Source: Kitasatospora sp. GAS204B (lineage in GTDB: Bacteria; Actinomycetota; Actinomycetes; Streptomycetales; Streptomycetaceae). From it: a stretch of 64,000 nt of DNA. Position numbers and translations under genes: made by a program. The DNA is taken from NCBI RefSeq assembly GCF_029892155.1, contig NZ_JARZAG010000003.1, positions 186,001-250,000 of the forward strand, read 5' to 3'. The notes under the pieces were generated by a model. The model saw nothing but the letters and a program-made list of their open reading frames with translations, was not told where the DNA came from and did not search any database. This document shows, in pieces, positions 16,283 to 24,295 of this stretch (its first letter is position 1; every line of letters begins with the position of its first letter).

Positions 16283-17146
16283 GTGACCCTGGACGCCATG
16301 TACTGGGTGTGGCTGCACTCCCAGTCGAAGGGGACCGGCCGGCACTGCCTGCTCGCCGTCGCCAACAAGGCGCCCGGAGCGGACTGTGTCGCGTCCGTCA
16401 GCACGGCCGAGTTCGTCCAGTGGTCGAACGCCGCGAAGTCCTCGGTCGTCACCGCAGTGGACAAGCTGCTGCAGTCAGGTGAACTGAAGCTCATTCAGCC
16501 GGCCAGCGGGAGCCGCGCCGCGGTGTACGCGCTGCCTCTCGCGGTCGGCTACAAGAGGCCGAAGCCGGGTTCTCTTGGTCCGGTTTCCGGACCAAGAGAA
16601 GACGAAGCTCGGTCCGGAAACGAGACCAAGAGCGACCCGTCTTGGTCCGGAAACCGGACCGAGAGCCCAGAACCTCTTGGTCCGGAAACAGGACCATCAG
16701 GGTCCGGAAACCGGACCAATAAGGGTCCGGAAACCGGACCCCTCTACCAATCCCACTCTCCCAAGAGGGAGAGAGCGATCGACGCGCCAGCCTCTGGCGC
16801 CAGCTTCCCCGAGTTCGCCCGGCCCCTCGCCGACCAACTCCAGCTCGCCGGAGTCCACGTCCGCTGGCCCTTCAACCCCGGCGAGTGGACCAAACTCCAC
16901 GCCGCGATCCTCAAGTCCGGCATCCCCGCGCTCGTCGAATACGGCCGCCGCACCTGGGACCGCCAACGCGGAGACATCGACTCCGCCCGCTACTTCCTCC
17001 GCGGCTGGTGCGAACTTGCCCCCCTGCCCTCCCCAGACGCCGAACGGCCACCCCTGCACGCCATCAACACCGGCAGCAGCAACAGCGGCTGGCAGCCCTA
17101 CAGCAACCCCACCGACCACTCGGTGTACGAGAACGGATGGACCTGA
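16283..17146 (+). CDS. Phage replication initiator (lambda O-type)
   Basis: 287 residues from a GTG with GGAAGGA upstream. Residues 1-85 form a winged helix-turn-helix (SVSTAEFVQWSNAAKSSVV, wing AAVYALPL). Residues 95-155 are a low-complexity Gly/Pro/Ser/Asn linker encoded by repeated DNA (16571-16740). Residues 160-255 are a second helical domain. Initiator followed by a DnaC-type loader, with iterons inside the initiator gene, reproduces the lambda O-P-ori plan. The protein is expected to bind these repeats to start theta replication. Confidence 0.75.
   Translation: MTLDAMYWVWLHSQSKGTGRHCLLAVANKAPGADCVASVSTAEFVQWSNAAKSSVVTAVDKLLQSGELKLIQPASGSRAAVYALPLAVGYKRPKPGSLGPVSGPREDEARSGNETKSDPSWSGNRTESPEPLGPETGPSGSGNRTNKGPETGPLYQSHSPKRERAIDAPASGASFPEFARPLADQLQLAGVHVRWPFNPGEWTKLHAAILKSGIPALVEYGRRTWDRQRGDIDSARYFLRGWCELAPLPSPDAERPPLHAINTGSSNSGWQPYSNPTDHSVYENGWT
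16571..16740. repeat. Phage replication origin: six palindromic iterons
   Basis: GGTCCGG-AAA-CCGGACC occurs at 16644-16660, 16701-16717 and 16724-16740. Inverted centre (TTT) copy: 16577-16593. One- or two-mismatch copies: 16611-16627 and 16679-16695. Starts are spaced 34, 33, 35, 22 and 23 bases, near multiples of an 11-bp turn. The first copy extends to a 13-bp inverted repeat (16571-16583 with 16587-16599). All lie within the initiator's linker-coding region. Confidence 0.82.
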
Positions 17147-17859
17147 TGCCCGAGCCCCAGACCGTCGGCGCCGACGACGCACTCACCCAACTCGCCGACA
17201 TCCTCGCCGCCCGCGGCATCACCCCACCCACCACCCACGAGCTCAACGGCTACAGCCCCGACGAGCCTGGCCACCCCGCCTACCACCGCCAGCAGCGCAT
17301 CAACGCCGCCCTCGCCCGCTGGACCACCGCAACCCCACTCCGCTACCAGCACGCCACCGCCACCGACCCCCGCGTCATCCACTGGGCCGCCGACGTCGTC
17401 GCCAGCCCCGACAACGCCCGCAGCCTCCTCATCACCGGCAACACCGGCACCGGCAAGACCCACCAGGCCTACGGCGCGCTCAAGCTCATCGCCAACCACG
17501 GCCCCAAGAGCTTCCAGATGATCGCCACCACCAGCGCCGACATGTACGGCAGCCTGCGCCCCTCCGGCGCGGCCGGCGCCGCCGAACACGGCCTGAAGAA
17601 ACTCTGCGAGATCCCGCTGCTCCTCCTCGACGACCTCGGCTCCGCCAAGACCAGCGAGTGGACCGAGGAGATCACCTACCGGCTCATCAACTACCGGTAC
17701 AACCAGTGTCTCCCGACGATCTTCACCAGCAACCTGCCCGCCAAGACCAGCGACGGCCGCGACCTCACCACCACCCTCGGCGAACGCATCGCCTCCCGCC
17801 TCGCCGAGATGACCACCGTCGTCCCCATGGCCGGCACCGACCGCCGCAGGGCCAACTGA
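17146..17859 (+). CDS. DnaC/IstB-type helicase loader ATPase
   Basis: 237 residues; the ATG at 17146 shares a base with the initiator's TGA (an in-frame ATG at 17137 is an alternative). Walker A GNTGTGKT (98-105), Walker B LLLLDD (158-163), sensor-like IFTSNLP and an Arg-rich end (GERIASRLAEM) define the AAA+ DnaC family. It should load host DnaB at the iteron origin. Confidence 0.85.
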   Translation: MPEPQTVGADDALTQLADILAARGITPPTTHELNGYSPDEPGHPAYHRQQRINAALARWTTATPLRYQHATATDPRVIHWAADVVASPDNARSLLITGNTGTGKTHQAYGALKLIANHGPKSFQMIATTSADMYGSLRPSGAAGAAEHGLKKLCEIPLLLLDDLGSAKTSEWTEEITYRLINYRYNQCLPTIFTSNLPAKTSDGRDLTTTLGERIASRLAEMTTVVPMAGTDRRRAN

Positions 17860-18083
17860 TGGGCGCCGCGCGGCCCGCCGAACTCCACCTCGGCCAGCGC
17901 CCGGACGAGTGGGCCATCGCCTGCCCCGTCGCCCACTGCCTCGCCCGCCCTGGCGCCGCATGCAGCACACCCACCGGCCGCCGCCTCACCGCGGGCAGCC
18001 ACCCCAGCCGCCTCGACGCGTGGCTCGTCCAGCAGCACGGCGTTCCGGCCGCAACGCCTGACGGCGGCAACGACGCCCGCTGA
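17859..18083 (+). CDS. Small zinc-ribbon-like protein
   Basis: 74 residues, ATG overlapping the loader stop. It carries CPVAHC...GAAC...GRRL...HPSRLDAW, the compact Cys/His pattern of a widespread actinophage zinc-binding family. Coupled to replication genes; function unknown. Confidence 0.6.
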   Translation: MGAARPAELHLGQRPDEWAIACPVAHCLARPGAACSTPTGRRLTAGSHPSRLDAWLVQQHGVPAATPDGGNDAR

Positions 18084-18176
18084 CGGGCCGCCAGCCATCG
18101 CAGACCGGACACGCCGACCCCGCGCGCCCGCGAACCACCCCACAAGCCGCCACAACCGCCCTGGAGCGATTCCGCC

Positions 18177-18692
18177 ATGACCGACACCCAGCCCGCTGCC
18201 CGCGAGGCCGACGCCGAGTCCGTCGACTGCCAGTTCTGCGGTGACACGATCGCCTGCGAATGCGGCGACTGCCACTGCCCGGAGGCAGCTGAGGCCGAGC
18301 CCACCAGCCTCCTCGTCGCCCGCACCACCACCCCTGACGCTCCGTTCGAGGCCGACAGCACGGCCGACTGGGCGGCTGCCGTGGAAGCCGCGACCGGTAT
18401 CCGCCTCGTCGTCGATGACGGGCTCCCGCCGTGGGAGGCCGTCTACGAGTCCGCCACGTTCACGAGCCGCCTGCTCGCCTACTGCCAGGACGAGACCACG
18501 GCGCGTGGCGCAGCCGAAGCCTGGCTACGGGAGCACTGCACCGACGCGGCCGGCCTCGTCTGGACCCCGGACCCGCAGATGGCCGTCCGGGAGTGGGACC
18601 AGTGGTGGTCCCTGTCTCGTACCCACGAGGACGGCACGCCGCTGGACACCGAGATCGTCGTCCGCCGCCGCGCCGCCGCCCAGGAGGGCTGA
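18177..18692 (+). CDS. Hypothetical protein with N-terminal Cys cluster
   Basis: 171 residues. Residues 18-35 hold six Cys (CQFCG...CECGDCHC), probably metal-binding, followed by a linker and a Trp-rich globular domain. No family recognised. It starts a new run of small coupled genes. Confidence 0.6.
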   Translation: MTDTQPAAREADAESVDCQFCGDTIACECGDCHCPEAAEAEPTSLLVARTTTPDAPFEADSTADWAAAVEAATGIRLVVDDGLPPWEAVYESATFTSRLLAYCQDETTARGAAEAWLREHCTDAAGLVWTPDPQMAVREWDQWWSLSRTHEDGTPLDTEIVVRRRAAAQEG

Positions 18693-18695
18693 CCG

Positions 18696-18917
18696 ATGAG
18701 CACCAGCACCTTCGCGCACGAGTGCGAGACCCTGATCCGCGAGAGGTGGGCCCGGGTCTGCGGCGACCAGCCCACCGAGATCACCATCAGTACGCAGCCG
18801 CCGCTCGTGATCGGCCCGTACACCCAGGACGGCCTGCGCTGCCCGCACGGCATCACGTACTGGCTGGAGCCGACCGGTGAGCAGATCGCCCAGTGGGTCC
18901 GGGATGGTGTCGAGTGA
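18696..18917 (+). CDS. Small hypothetical protein
   Basis: 73 residues, with GGAGGG upstream of the ATG. Predicted alpha/beta with CPHGITYWLEP. Its stop overlaps the next GTG. Function unknown. Confidence 0.55.
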   Translation: MSTSTFAHECETLIRERWARVCGDQPTEITISTQPPLVIGPYTQDGLRCPHGITYWLEPTGEQIAQWVRDGVE

Positions 18918-19555
18918 CCACCGCCCCGTTGTCCGACGAGCAGTACGCCGCCATCCGCGCCCGCGAAGCCGCCGCCACCAAGGGCCCGTGGTGGGCCGAC
19001 AGCCACGAGATCTACTCCGGCCCGCACGACATCCCCGGCCTCGGCGAGTGGGTTGCCGAGACCTGCGTGGCTGACGAACTCGAACGGTCCGAGGCGAACG
19101 CCCACTTCGTGGCTTCCGCCCGCACCGACGTGCCTGCGCTGCTTGCCGAGGTGGACCGCCTGCGCGCCGAACGCGACCAGGCCCGCGCCCGACTGGCCAC
19201 CGTGGAGGCTGCCGAAGGTGCAGCCCGCGCCGCCATGGAAGCCATCTTGCTCGTCCCCGACCGCGACCCGGACGCCGCCGACAGCAGCCCGGAGTGGCAC
19301 GCCCGCATCGGCTACAACGACGCCCTCTCGGACGTCCGCGACGCCATCGGCACTACGGCCTTCGAGCCGCGCCCCACCCGCGACCAGGTCCTCGCCGAAG
19401 CCGCCGACCACCTGGACCGCATCGCCGACGAGACCGAGGCCCAGGTTGCCGCCCACTACGGCCACTCCGGGATCGGCCCCGGCTCCGCCGACATGGTCCG
19501 CGAGTGCGCCCGCACCCTGCGCGGCCTCGCCGCTGACGCCCCGCACCCCAACTGA
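18914..19555 (+). CDS. Ead/Ea22-like phage protein
   Basis: 213 residues from a GTG overlapping the upstream stop. The segment AHFVASARTDVPALLAEVDRL followed by a coiled coil is typical of Ea22-like early proteins of actinophages and enterophages. The C-terminal part repeats helical heptads. Role in infection unknown. Confidence 0.62.
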   Translation: MTTAPLSDEQYAAIRAREAAATKGPWWADSHEIYSGPHDIPGLGEWVAETCVADELERSEANAHFVASARTDVPALLAEVDRLRAERDQARARLATVEAAEGAARAAMEAILLVPDRDPDAADSSPEWHARIGYNDALSDVRDAIGTTAFEPRPTRDQVLAEAADHLDRIADETEAQVAAHYGHSGIGPGSADMVRECARTLRGLAADAPHPN

Positions 19556-19577
19556 CCACTGGAGAGGAGCCCAGACC

Positions 19578-20288
19578 GTGCCGCACCCCAAACTCCACCA
19601 GATCCGGCGCCTCATCGACGCCGGCCTCACCAACACCGCCATCGGCCAGCAGCTGCACGTCGAACGGCAGACCGTCGGCCGGATCCGCCACGAACTCGGC
19701 CTGCCCCTGGTGCCCCGGCAGCCGCTGACGGTCGAGGAGAAGTGGCGGCAGCGCACCCGCGAACTCCCGGGCGGCCACCTCGAATGGACGGGCGATACCA
19801 GCACCGGCCGGGGCGTCCCAGTCCTGCGGCACTCCGGCCAGACCTACACCGCCGGCCGCGTGGCGTTCCGTATACAGCACGGCGCCGACCCAACCGGCCA
19901 CGCCAAGCCCGACTGCGGTGTGCGGTACTGCGTCGCTCCGGCTCACCAGTACGACACCGCTGCTCGCCAGCCCGTGCGTGAGCCGCTCGTCCGGTACAAC
20001 AGCGCGGAGGCGAAACTCGCCGCGCTCACCGAGGCCACGCCGGACGGGCACCTCGCGTGGGCCGGTCCGACTACTGCCGACGGGCGCCAGATCCTCACGC
20101 ACGGCGGTGTCAACCACACGGCCGCCCGGGTCGCGTTCCGCGCCAGGTGGGGCCGCGAGCCGATCGGTGTCGTCCTTCCGAGCTGCGAGTACCCGCGCTG
20201 CCTGCTGGGCGAGCACCTGGACGACACGAAGGCCCGCAACGCCTACCGGGCCATGTTCAGCGCCGTGTTCGGCCGAACCGCAGCCTGA
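19578..20288 (+). CDS. HTH protein with two degenerate HNH-like modules
   Basis: 236 residues from a GTG behind GGAGAGGAG. Residues 1-40 form an HTH (RLIDAGLTNTAIGQQL). Two tandem modules follow (about 55-125 and 145-215), each with a Trp-Gly beta strand, AARVAF and a closing Cys pair (CGVRYC...H; CEYPRC...H) like HNH_3 nucleases. Both lack the first catalytic His of the HNH motif (Pro-Asp-Cys or Pro-Ser-Cys instead), so DNA binding without cleavage is likely. Confidence 0.55.
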   Translation: MPHPKLHQIRRLIDAGLTNTAIGQQLHVERQTVGRIRHELGLPLVPRQPLTVEEKWRQRTRELPGGHLEWTGDTSTGRGVPVLRHSGQTYTAGRVAFRIQHGADPTGHAKPDCGVRYCVAPAHQYDTAARQPVREPLVRYNSAEAKLAALTEATPDGHLAWAGPTTADGRQILTHGGVNHTAARVAFRARWGREPIGVVLPSCEYPRCLLGEHLDDTKARNAYRAMFSAVFGRTAA

Positions 20289-20318
20289 CGCCTGCCTGAC
20301 GGCCGTCACCACCCACCC

Positions 20319-20340
20319 GGGGCCGCTGACCGGCGGCCCC
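20319..20340. terminator. Short intergenic hairpin
   Basis: GGGGCCGC (20319-20326) pairs with GCGGCCCC (20333-20340) in the gap between two small genes. It could be an attenuator or weak terminator. Confidence 0.3.
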
Positions 20341-20363
20341 ACCACCAAGGAGCAGCACCGCCC

Positions 20364-20543
20364 ATGGACATCCGCATCGACCGCGCCGCCAACCGCATCG
20401 TCTTCACTACCGACCGCGGCGTCATCGTCAACATGCCCGCCGAGATCACCAGCGACGACGCCACTGCCACCGAGCTGACAGTGCCCGCTCTGGAGAGCAT
20501 CACGTTCGCCGACGTCATGACCTACGTCGGGTCAAGCGAGTGA
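20364..20543 (+). CDS. Small hypothetical protein
   Basis: 59 residues; AAGGAGCAGCACCGCCC lies upstream of the ATG. Pattern is beta-rich N-terminus (IRIDRAANRIVFTTDRG) and acidic end. No family recognised. Confidence 0.5.
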   Translation: MDIRIDRAANRIVFTTDRGVIVNMPAEITSDDATATELTVPALESITFADVMTYVGSSE

Positions 20544-20607
20544 CCGCCGAGCCGCCGCCGGACGACGACGACACCATCCGCTGCTGACCACCCACCAGGA
20601 GCACCTG

Positions 20608-21033
20608 ATGACCGACTACGCCCGTCACGCCCGCGACGCCTACCACGCCTACGGCCAGTCGACCGGCTGGCTCACCCACGACGGCCGCCAGATGCCCGGC
20701 TGGAACGACCTCGGCGACGCCGTGCAGGCCGCCTGGACCGCCGCTGTCACCGCCGTCCTGCCGCCCCTCACCGTCGCCCTGACCGTCTACCAGGCCTGGT
20801 GGGAGGACTACGCGAACTGGGACGGCCAAGCGATGTACCTCGACGCCGACACGGCGAAGGAGCAGGCCGCCACGGACTACGTGGCCGAGGAGTACGGCGA
20901 CCAGGACGACCCCGAGAGCGCGCGGCCCGGCGAGCTGACGTGGGGTCGCGTTGGCAGCGGATGGAACCTTGCCGACAGCGACCGGTCGACCGCCGTGCAC
21001 GTCGACCCGACGCCCGTCTACCGGCGCCGCTGA
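20608..21033 (+). CDS. Hypothetical acidic protein
   Basis: 141 residues, with AGGAG upstream. Trp-rich helices (AYHAYGQSTGWLTHDG; YQAWWEDYANWDG) and an acidic C-terminal half. No domain identified. Confidence 0.55.
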   Translation: MTDYARHARDAYHAYGQSTGWLTHDGRQMPGWNDLGDAVQAAWTAAVTAVLPPLTVALTVYQAWWEDYANWDGQAMYLDADTAKEQAATDYVAEEYGDQDDPESARPGELTWGRVGSGWNLADSDRSTAVHVDPTPVYRRR

Positions 21034-21043
21034 CCACCCTGCC

Positions 21044-21070
21044 GCCCGCCTGGTCACCCGCCAGGCGGGC
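21044..21070. terminator. Intergenic hairpin
   Basis: GCCCGCCTGG (21044-21053) pairs perfectly with CCAGGCGGGC (21061-21070) across a 7-base loop, 10 bases after one stop and 16 before the next ATG. Probably an attenuator or RNA-processing element. Confidence 0.4.
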
Positions 21071-21086
21071 ACCCCGAAGGAGCGCC

Positions 21087-21392
21087 ATGACCGACCAGCC
21101 CACGCTCGCCGTCACCGAGTACACCCTGAACGCCCTGCCCACTGAGGCCCGTACCGCCGACTGGTGGAACTGGAACGTCTACGCCCGCCGCAACCGGGCC
21201 GGCAGGTGGATCGTCACCACCGGCGGCGAGTTCTACGACACCGACGGTCGCCCGCACGGCACCGCCCACGAGGCCGGCCACCACACCCGCGCCGACGCCA
21301 TCGACCTCGCCACCCGCGTCGCCAGCACCATGACGGTCATGGGCGAGACCGCCACGCAGGCCGCGGACCGCATCCTGAGCGCCGCGTCATGA
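21087..21392 (+). CDS. Small hypothetical protein
   Basis: 101 residues, GAAGGAG upstream. Compact sequence with WWNWNVYARRN and a beta hairpin (RWIVTTGGEFYDTDG). Coupled to the following membrane-protein gene by ATGA. Confidence 0.55.
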   Translation: MTDQPTLAVTEYTLNALPTEARTADWWNWNVYARRNRAGRWIVTTGGEFYDTDGRPHGTAHEAGHHTRADAIDLATRVASTMTVMGETATQAADRILSAAS

Positions 21393-21604
21393 CGGGCTAC
21401 ATGGCCGCCTGGCTTGCCCTGATCACCGTGCCCGGCATGGTCCTGCTCGCCCTCGTCCGCACCGACCGGTGGCTCGACTGGCGCCGCGACCGCAAGGCGA
21501 TGCGCCGCCAGGTCGATGAGGTGCTCGCCGACGCCGAGCACCGCCGCCACGCCGCCGAGTCCGGCCTGTTCGCCATCAACCCCGAGGAGAACGACCCGTC
21601 ATGA
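21389..21604 (+). CDS. Single-pass membrane protein
   Basis: 71 residues. A hydrophobic helix (AAWLALITVPGMVLLALV) is followed by a basic, charged cytoplasmic tail. Overlaps both neighbours. Function unknown. Confidence 0.55.
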   Translation: MTGYMAAWLALITVPGMVLLALVRTDRWLDWRRDRKAMRRQVDEVLADAEHRRHAAESGLFAINPEENDPS

Positions 21605-21843
21605 GCACCGTTCGCCCCGGTCAGATCTGGCAGGACAACGACCCCCGCACACACGGCCGACAGCTCCGCATCGAGACCGTCGACACGACCCACGCCACCG
21701 CTGTTCCCGTCGCAGTCACCCCGCAAGGCGCCGTCGCTCTGCTGCCCGGGCGTGCCACCCGGATCCGCGTCGACCGGTTCCGGCCCACCAGCACCGGCTA
21801 CCGACTCATCCAGGACGTCGACGGGAAGTCCGACCCGTCATGA
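21601..21843 (+). CDS. DUF6354-like small protein
   Basis: 80 residues, ATG overlapping the previous stop. The opening VRPGQIWQDNDPRTHGRQLRI matches a small SH3-like actinobacterial family often found in prophages. Role unknown. Confidence 0.55.
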   Translation: MSTVRPGQIWQDNDPRTHGRQLRIETVDTTHATAVPVAVTPQGAVALLPGRATRIRVDRFRPTSTGYRLIQDVDGKSDPS

Positions 21844-22076
21844 CGCCCCGACAGCCCGCTGTACTCGGCCGCCAGCTCAGCCGCCGGGAGCTCCAGGTGC
21901 TTGCCCTCGCCGCGCACGGCCGCACGAACTCGGCCATCGCCCGCGAGCTCGGCATCTCGTTCGACAGCGTCCGCACCTACCTGCGCACCGCCTACAGCAA
22001 GCTCGGCGCCCGCGACCGCGCCCACGCCGTCCACCTCGCCCACGACCAGATCACCAGGACGGAGACCGCCCCATGA
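21840..22076 (+). CDS. LuxR-type HTH protein
   Basis: 78 residues consisting almost entirely of a GerE/LuxR HTH: LSRRELQVLALAAHGRTNSA, then the recognition helix FDSVRTYLRTAYSKL. There is no receiver or sensor domain, so it resembles stand-alone regulators. It may control the phage early operon or host genes. Coupled at both ends. Confidence 0.78.
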   Translation: MTPRQPAVLGRQLSRRELQVLALAAHGRTNSAIARELGISFDSVRTYLRTAYSKLGARDRAHAVHLAHDQITRTETAP

Positions 22077-22414
22077 CCCACTTCCCGACCGTGCAGGGCC
22101 GCTGCCCTGCCTGCACCCGCAGCACCCTGATCCTCGGCGCCGGCGGCTACGTCACCTGCGCTCACCTCGAATGCCCCGACCCGACCGCGGCCAGCAACCT
22201 GCTGGAGCAGCACCCGGCCCAGCAGAGCGCAGAGCTGGAGCACTACCGGCGCACCGTCGCGCTGATCGGCGAACTGTGCCGCCGCATCCGAGTCCAGTCC
22301 GACCACGCGCCGGACGACTACCGGCTCGGCCACAACCACGCCGCGGGCCGCGTCGTGCGACTCCTGCAGCGTGCCGAACAGCGGCTCACCATCACGATGG
22401 GACAGCACCGATGA
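22073..22414 (+). CDS. DUF6085-type zinc-binding protein
   Basis: 113 residues. CPACTRSTLILGAGGYVTC with a following ECPDP is characteristic of a Streptomyces phage family that binds zinc. The C-terminal half is helical with several Arg and His. Function unknown. Confidence 0.6.
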   Translation: MTHFPTVQGRCPACTRSTLILGAGGYVTCAHLECPDPTAASNLLEQHPAQQSAELEHYRRTVALIGELCRRIRVQSDHAPDDYRLGHNHAAGRVVRLLQRAEQRLTITMGQHR

Positions 22415-23235
22415 GCAGCGACCACTACCTGACGCAACTCCAGGACCAGCGCGACAGGCTGCAAGAACAGCTGGCCGCCGCCGAAGCCGAACGGGACGGC
22501 GCCTACCGCGAGCGCGCCCACCTCGTCGCCTGGCTCGCCGCACTCCACCCCGCCGTCATCGCACCCGCCCCCGACATCGACGAGCCCGGCTGGCAGATCA
22601 TCTATCTCCAAATCAGCCCTCACCGCCAGGCCAGTTGGCACATCAGTCCGCGCGACGCCGACCTGTTCAAGCGGGTCGAGCACGTCCCCGCTGACGACCC
22701 GCGCGCCCAGTGGGACGGCCACACCACCCGGCAGAAGTACAACCGGATCCGGCACCACACCACCGTGATCAACCTGCTCAGCGGCGCCCACCCGGTCGAC
22801 CCCGTGACCCGAGCAGGAGTCGCCGAGGCCCGCATCGCCGCCATCCGGGCGCTCGCCGCCGACATGCGGCAGGTGCTCGAATACGAGGGCCCGCGGCATG
22901 CCCACCTGGCGGCTGGCGTCTGGGACACCAGCGGCCTGCCGTGCGGGCACTGCGCCCGGGTCCAGCGGCTGCGCGCTGGTCTCGCCACCCTCGACGGCCC
23001 CTCCGAGCGGCTGGCCTGCTGCGTGTGCGGCAGCGCGAGCGCCACCTACTTCAACCACCTCGGCCTGGCGTTCTGCCCGCTGTGCGCCGACTGCCACTGC
23101 AGTCAGACCCCGTGCGAACGGACCGGGGTCAACGATCCCGCCGTGAGCAGCGTCGTAGCCGCCGCCGAGCCTTGCACCGGTCGGCCCGGGTTCTGCCGCA
23201 GCTGCCGCACCATCCACCTCAACACCCCGTCATGA
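22411..23235 (+). CDS. Coiled-coil protein with C-terminal Cys-rich domain
   Basis: 274 residues. An N-terminal coiled coil (1-45) leads to a WQIIYLQISPHRQASWHIS module and a DGHTTRQKYNRI segment seen in actinophage hypothetical proteins. The last 100 residues hold about 14 Cys in CxxC pairs and probably bind several zinc ions. It looks like a fusion of two phage families. Function unknown. Confidence 0.55.
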   Translation: MSSDHYLTQLQDQRDRLQEQLAAAEAERDGAYRERAHLVAWLAALHPAVIAPAPDIDEPGWQIIYLQISPHRQASWHISPRDADLFKRVEHVPADDPRAQWDGHTTRQKYNRIRHHTTVINLLSGAHPVDPVTRAGVAEARIAAIRALAADMRQVLEYEGPRHAHLAAGVWDTSGLPCGHCARVQRLRAGLATLDGPSERLACCVCGSASATYFNHLGLAFCPLCADCHCSQTPCERTGVNDPAVSSVVAAAEPCTGRPGFCRSCRTIHLNTPS

Positions 23236-23408
23236 CGGGCCGGTTCGAGGACGAGCGGTGGGCCTGGTACGACCACGAGCCACCCGACGAATCCGACGAC
23301 GAGCCGCCCGACGGCCGCCTGCTCACCGCCGCCGAGGCGCTCGCGCTCCGCTACGGCCGCCCCGTCGACACCCCCACCGACATCGCCAACTACCAGCCCA
23401 CCACCTGA
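23232..23408 (+). CDS. Small acidic protein
   Basis: 58 residues; the ATG overlaps the previous stop. Very acidic (HEPPDESDDEPPDG), a profile compatible with a DNA-mimic or linker protein, though no such function is shown. Confidence 0.45.
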   Translation: MTGRFEDERWAWYDHEPPDESDDEPPDGRLLTAAEALALRYGRPVDTPTDIANYQPTT

Positions 23409-23419
23409 ACGGAGCGCCG

Positions 23420-23566
23420 ATGGCCATCCTCATCGCAGCCGTCACCAGCCTCGCCCTCGCCGCCTGGGTCCTCGCGGCCAGCATCCGAGCCGACCGGGCG
23501 GCCCGCGCCGAGCGCGATGAGACGACCCAGCTCCAGGAGGCCGGCGACGGTCACCGGACGCCCTGA
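23420..23566 (+). CDS. Small membrane protein
   Basis: 48 residues: one hydrophobic helix (ILIAAVTSLALAAWVLAASI) and a charged tail. Last gene before the opposite-strand antitoxin. Function unknown. Confidence 0.45.
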   Translation: MAILIAAVTSLALAAWVLAASIRADRAARAERDETTQLQEAGDGHRTP

Positions 23567-23583
23567 CGGCTACTGCCTGACCG

Positions 23584-23796
23584 TCATGACGCGGCTGGCG
23601 GGCCGTCCGACGCGCGATCACGCAGCTCGGCGAGCGCCCGCTGTGCCGACTCGTACCAGTCCACCGGCACGAGCAGCGCCGCCGTCTTGCCGTGGCGGGT
23701 GATCGCGGTGTGCTGGCCGGCGAACTGGGCGGCGTTGAGGAGGTCGCCGAGCTTCTTGCGGGCCTCTTCGGTGGGGACGGTCTCGGATGCGGTCAT
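23584..23796 (-). CDS. Orphan Phd/YefM-family antitoxin
   Basis: 70 residues with the family signature: VPTEEARKKLGDLLNAAQ followed by ITRHGKTAALLVPVDWYE. Phd/YefM proteins bind DNA at their N-terminus and neutralise a Doc, YoeB or PIN toxin at the C-terminus. No toxin-like frame adjoins it on either strand. It is transcribed against the early operon from its own upstream region with GTTCCTTAAG repeats. It may neutralise a host toxin-antitoxin defence or act as a regulator (inference). Confidence 0.78.
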   Translation of the reverse strand: MTASETVPTEEARKKLGDLLNAAQFAGQHTAITRHGKTAALLVPVDWYESAQRALAELRDRASDGPPAAS

Positions 23797-23818
23797 GAGT
23801 GAAGCGTAAGGCCCTACT

Positions 23819-23872
23819 GTTCCTTAAGAAAGTTCCTTAAGGTCCTTGTGTTCTGTCCTGTAGTTCCGTAAG
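23819..23872. promoter_or_regulatory. GTTCCTTAAG repeats between antitoxin and rightward operon
   Basis: GTTCCTTAAG at 23819-23828 and 23832-23841, and GTTCCGTAAG at 23863-23872, in an unusually AT-rich divergent region. CCTTAAGG is palindromic. This is the expected place for antitoxin autoregulatory sites and for the promoter of the 23914 gene. Confidence 0.5.
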
Positions 23873-23913
23873 GTTTGTAAGGCAAGAGTGAGACGCAAAC
23901 CGAGGAGCACAAG

Positions 23914-24258
23914 ATGGCCGCCAGCACCCACACCCACTGCCTCCGCTGCGGCCGCACCCTCAAGAGCGCCACCAGCCAGGCCCGCGGTCGTGGCCGGCAC
24001 TGCGCCGCCAAGGTCCGCCGCGCCGCGGTCGTCGTCGACCTCAGCGCCTACAAGCCCGCGCAGATCGCCAGCGCGCAGGAGCTGATCGAGGACGCCGCGA
24101 TCATCCCGATCCGCGGCAACCGCATCTACCGCTCCGTCAGCAGCGACGGCAGCGAGCTGTACCTGACCGCCGTCACCGGGCACTGCAACTGCCCGGCCGG
24201 CCTGCGCGGCACCCGTTGCTACCACGTCGCCGCTGCCCAGCTGTTGGCCGCCGCCTGA
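23914..24258 (+). CDS. DUF6011/SWIM-type zinc finger protein
   Basis: 114 residues with GAGGAG upstream. The N-terminus CLRCGRTLKS...GRHCAAKV is a DUF6011-type zinc motif. The C-terminus CNCPAGLRGTRCYHVAAA matches the SWIM finger CxCx(n)CxH. SWIM domains bind nucleic acid or protein. First gene right of the antitoxin, with its own promoter region. Confidence 0.65.
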   Translation: MAASTHTHCLRCGRTLKSATSQARGRGRHCAAKVRRAAVVVDLSAYKPAQIASAQELIEDAAIIPIRGNRIYRSVSSDGSELYLTAVTGHCNCPAGLRGTRCYHVAAAQLLAAA

Positions 24259-24295
24259 CCGCCACCCAGACCACCCACCTGCAGAAGGAAACCCG

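Noticed and set aside
20540-20587. 15-codon GTG frame after the 20364 gene
   Set aside because: Too short and acidic to support as a gene despite overlapping the stop.
23420-23566. Possible toxin partner of the Phd/YefM antitoxin
   Set aside because: 48-residue single-TM protein on the other strand without toxin motifs; not in an operon with the antitoxin.
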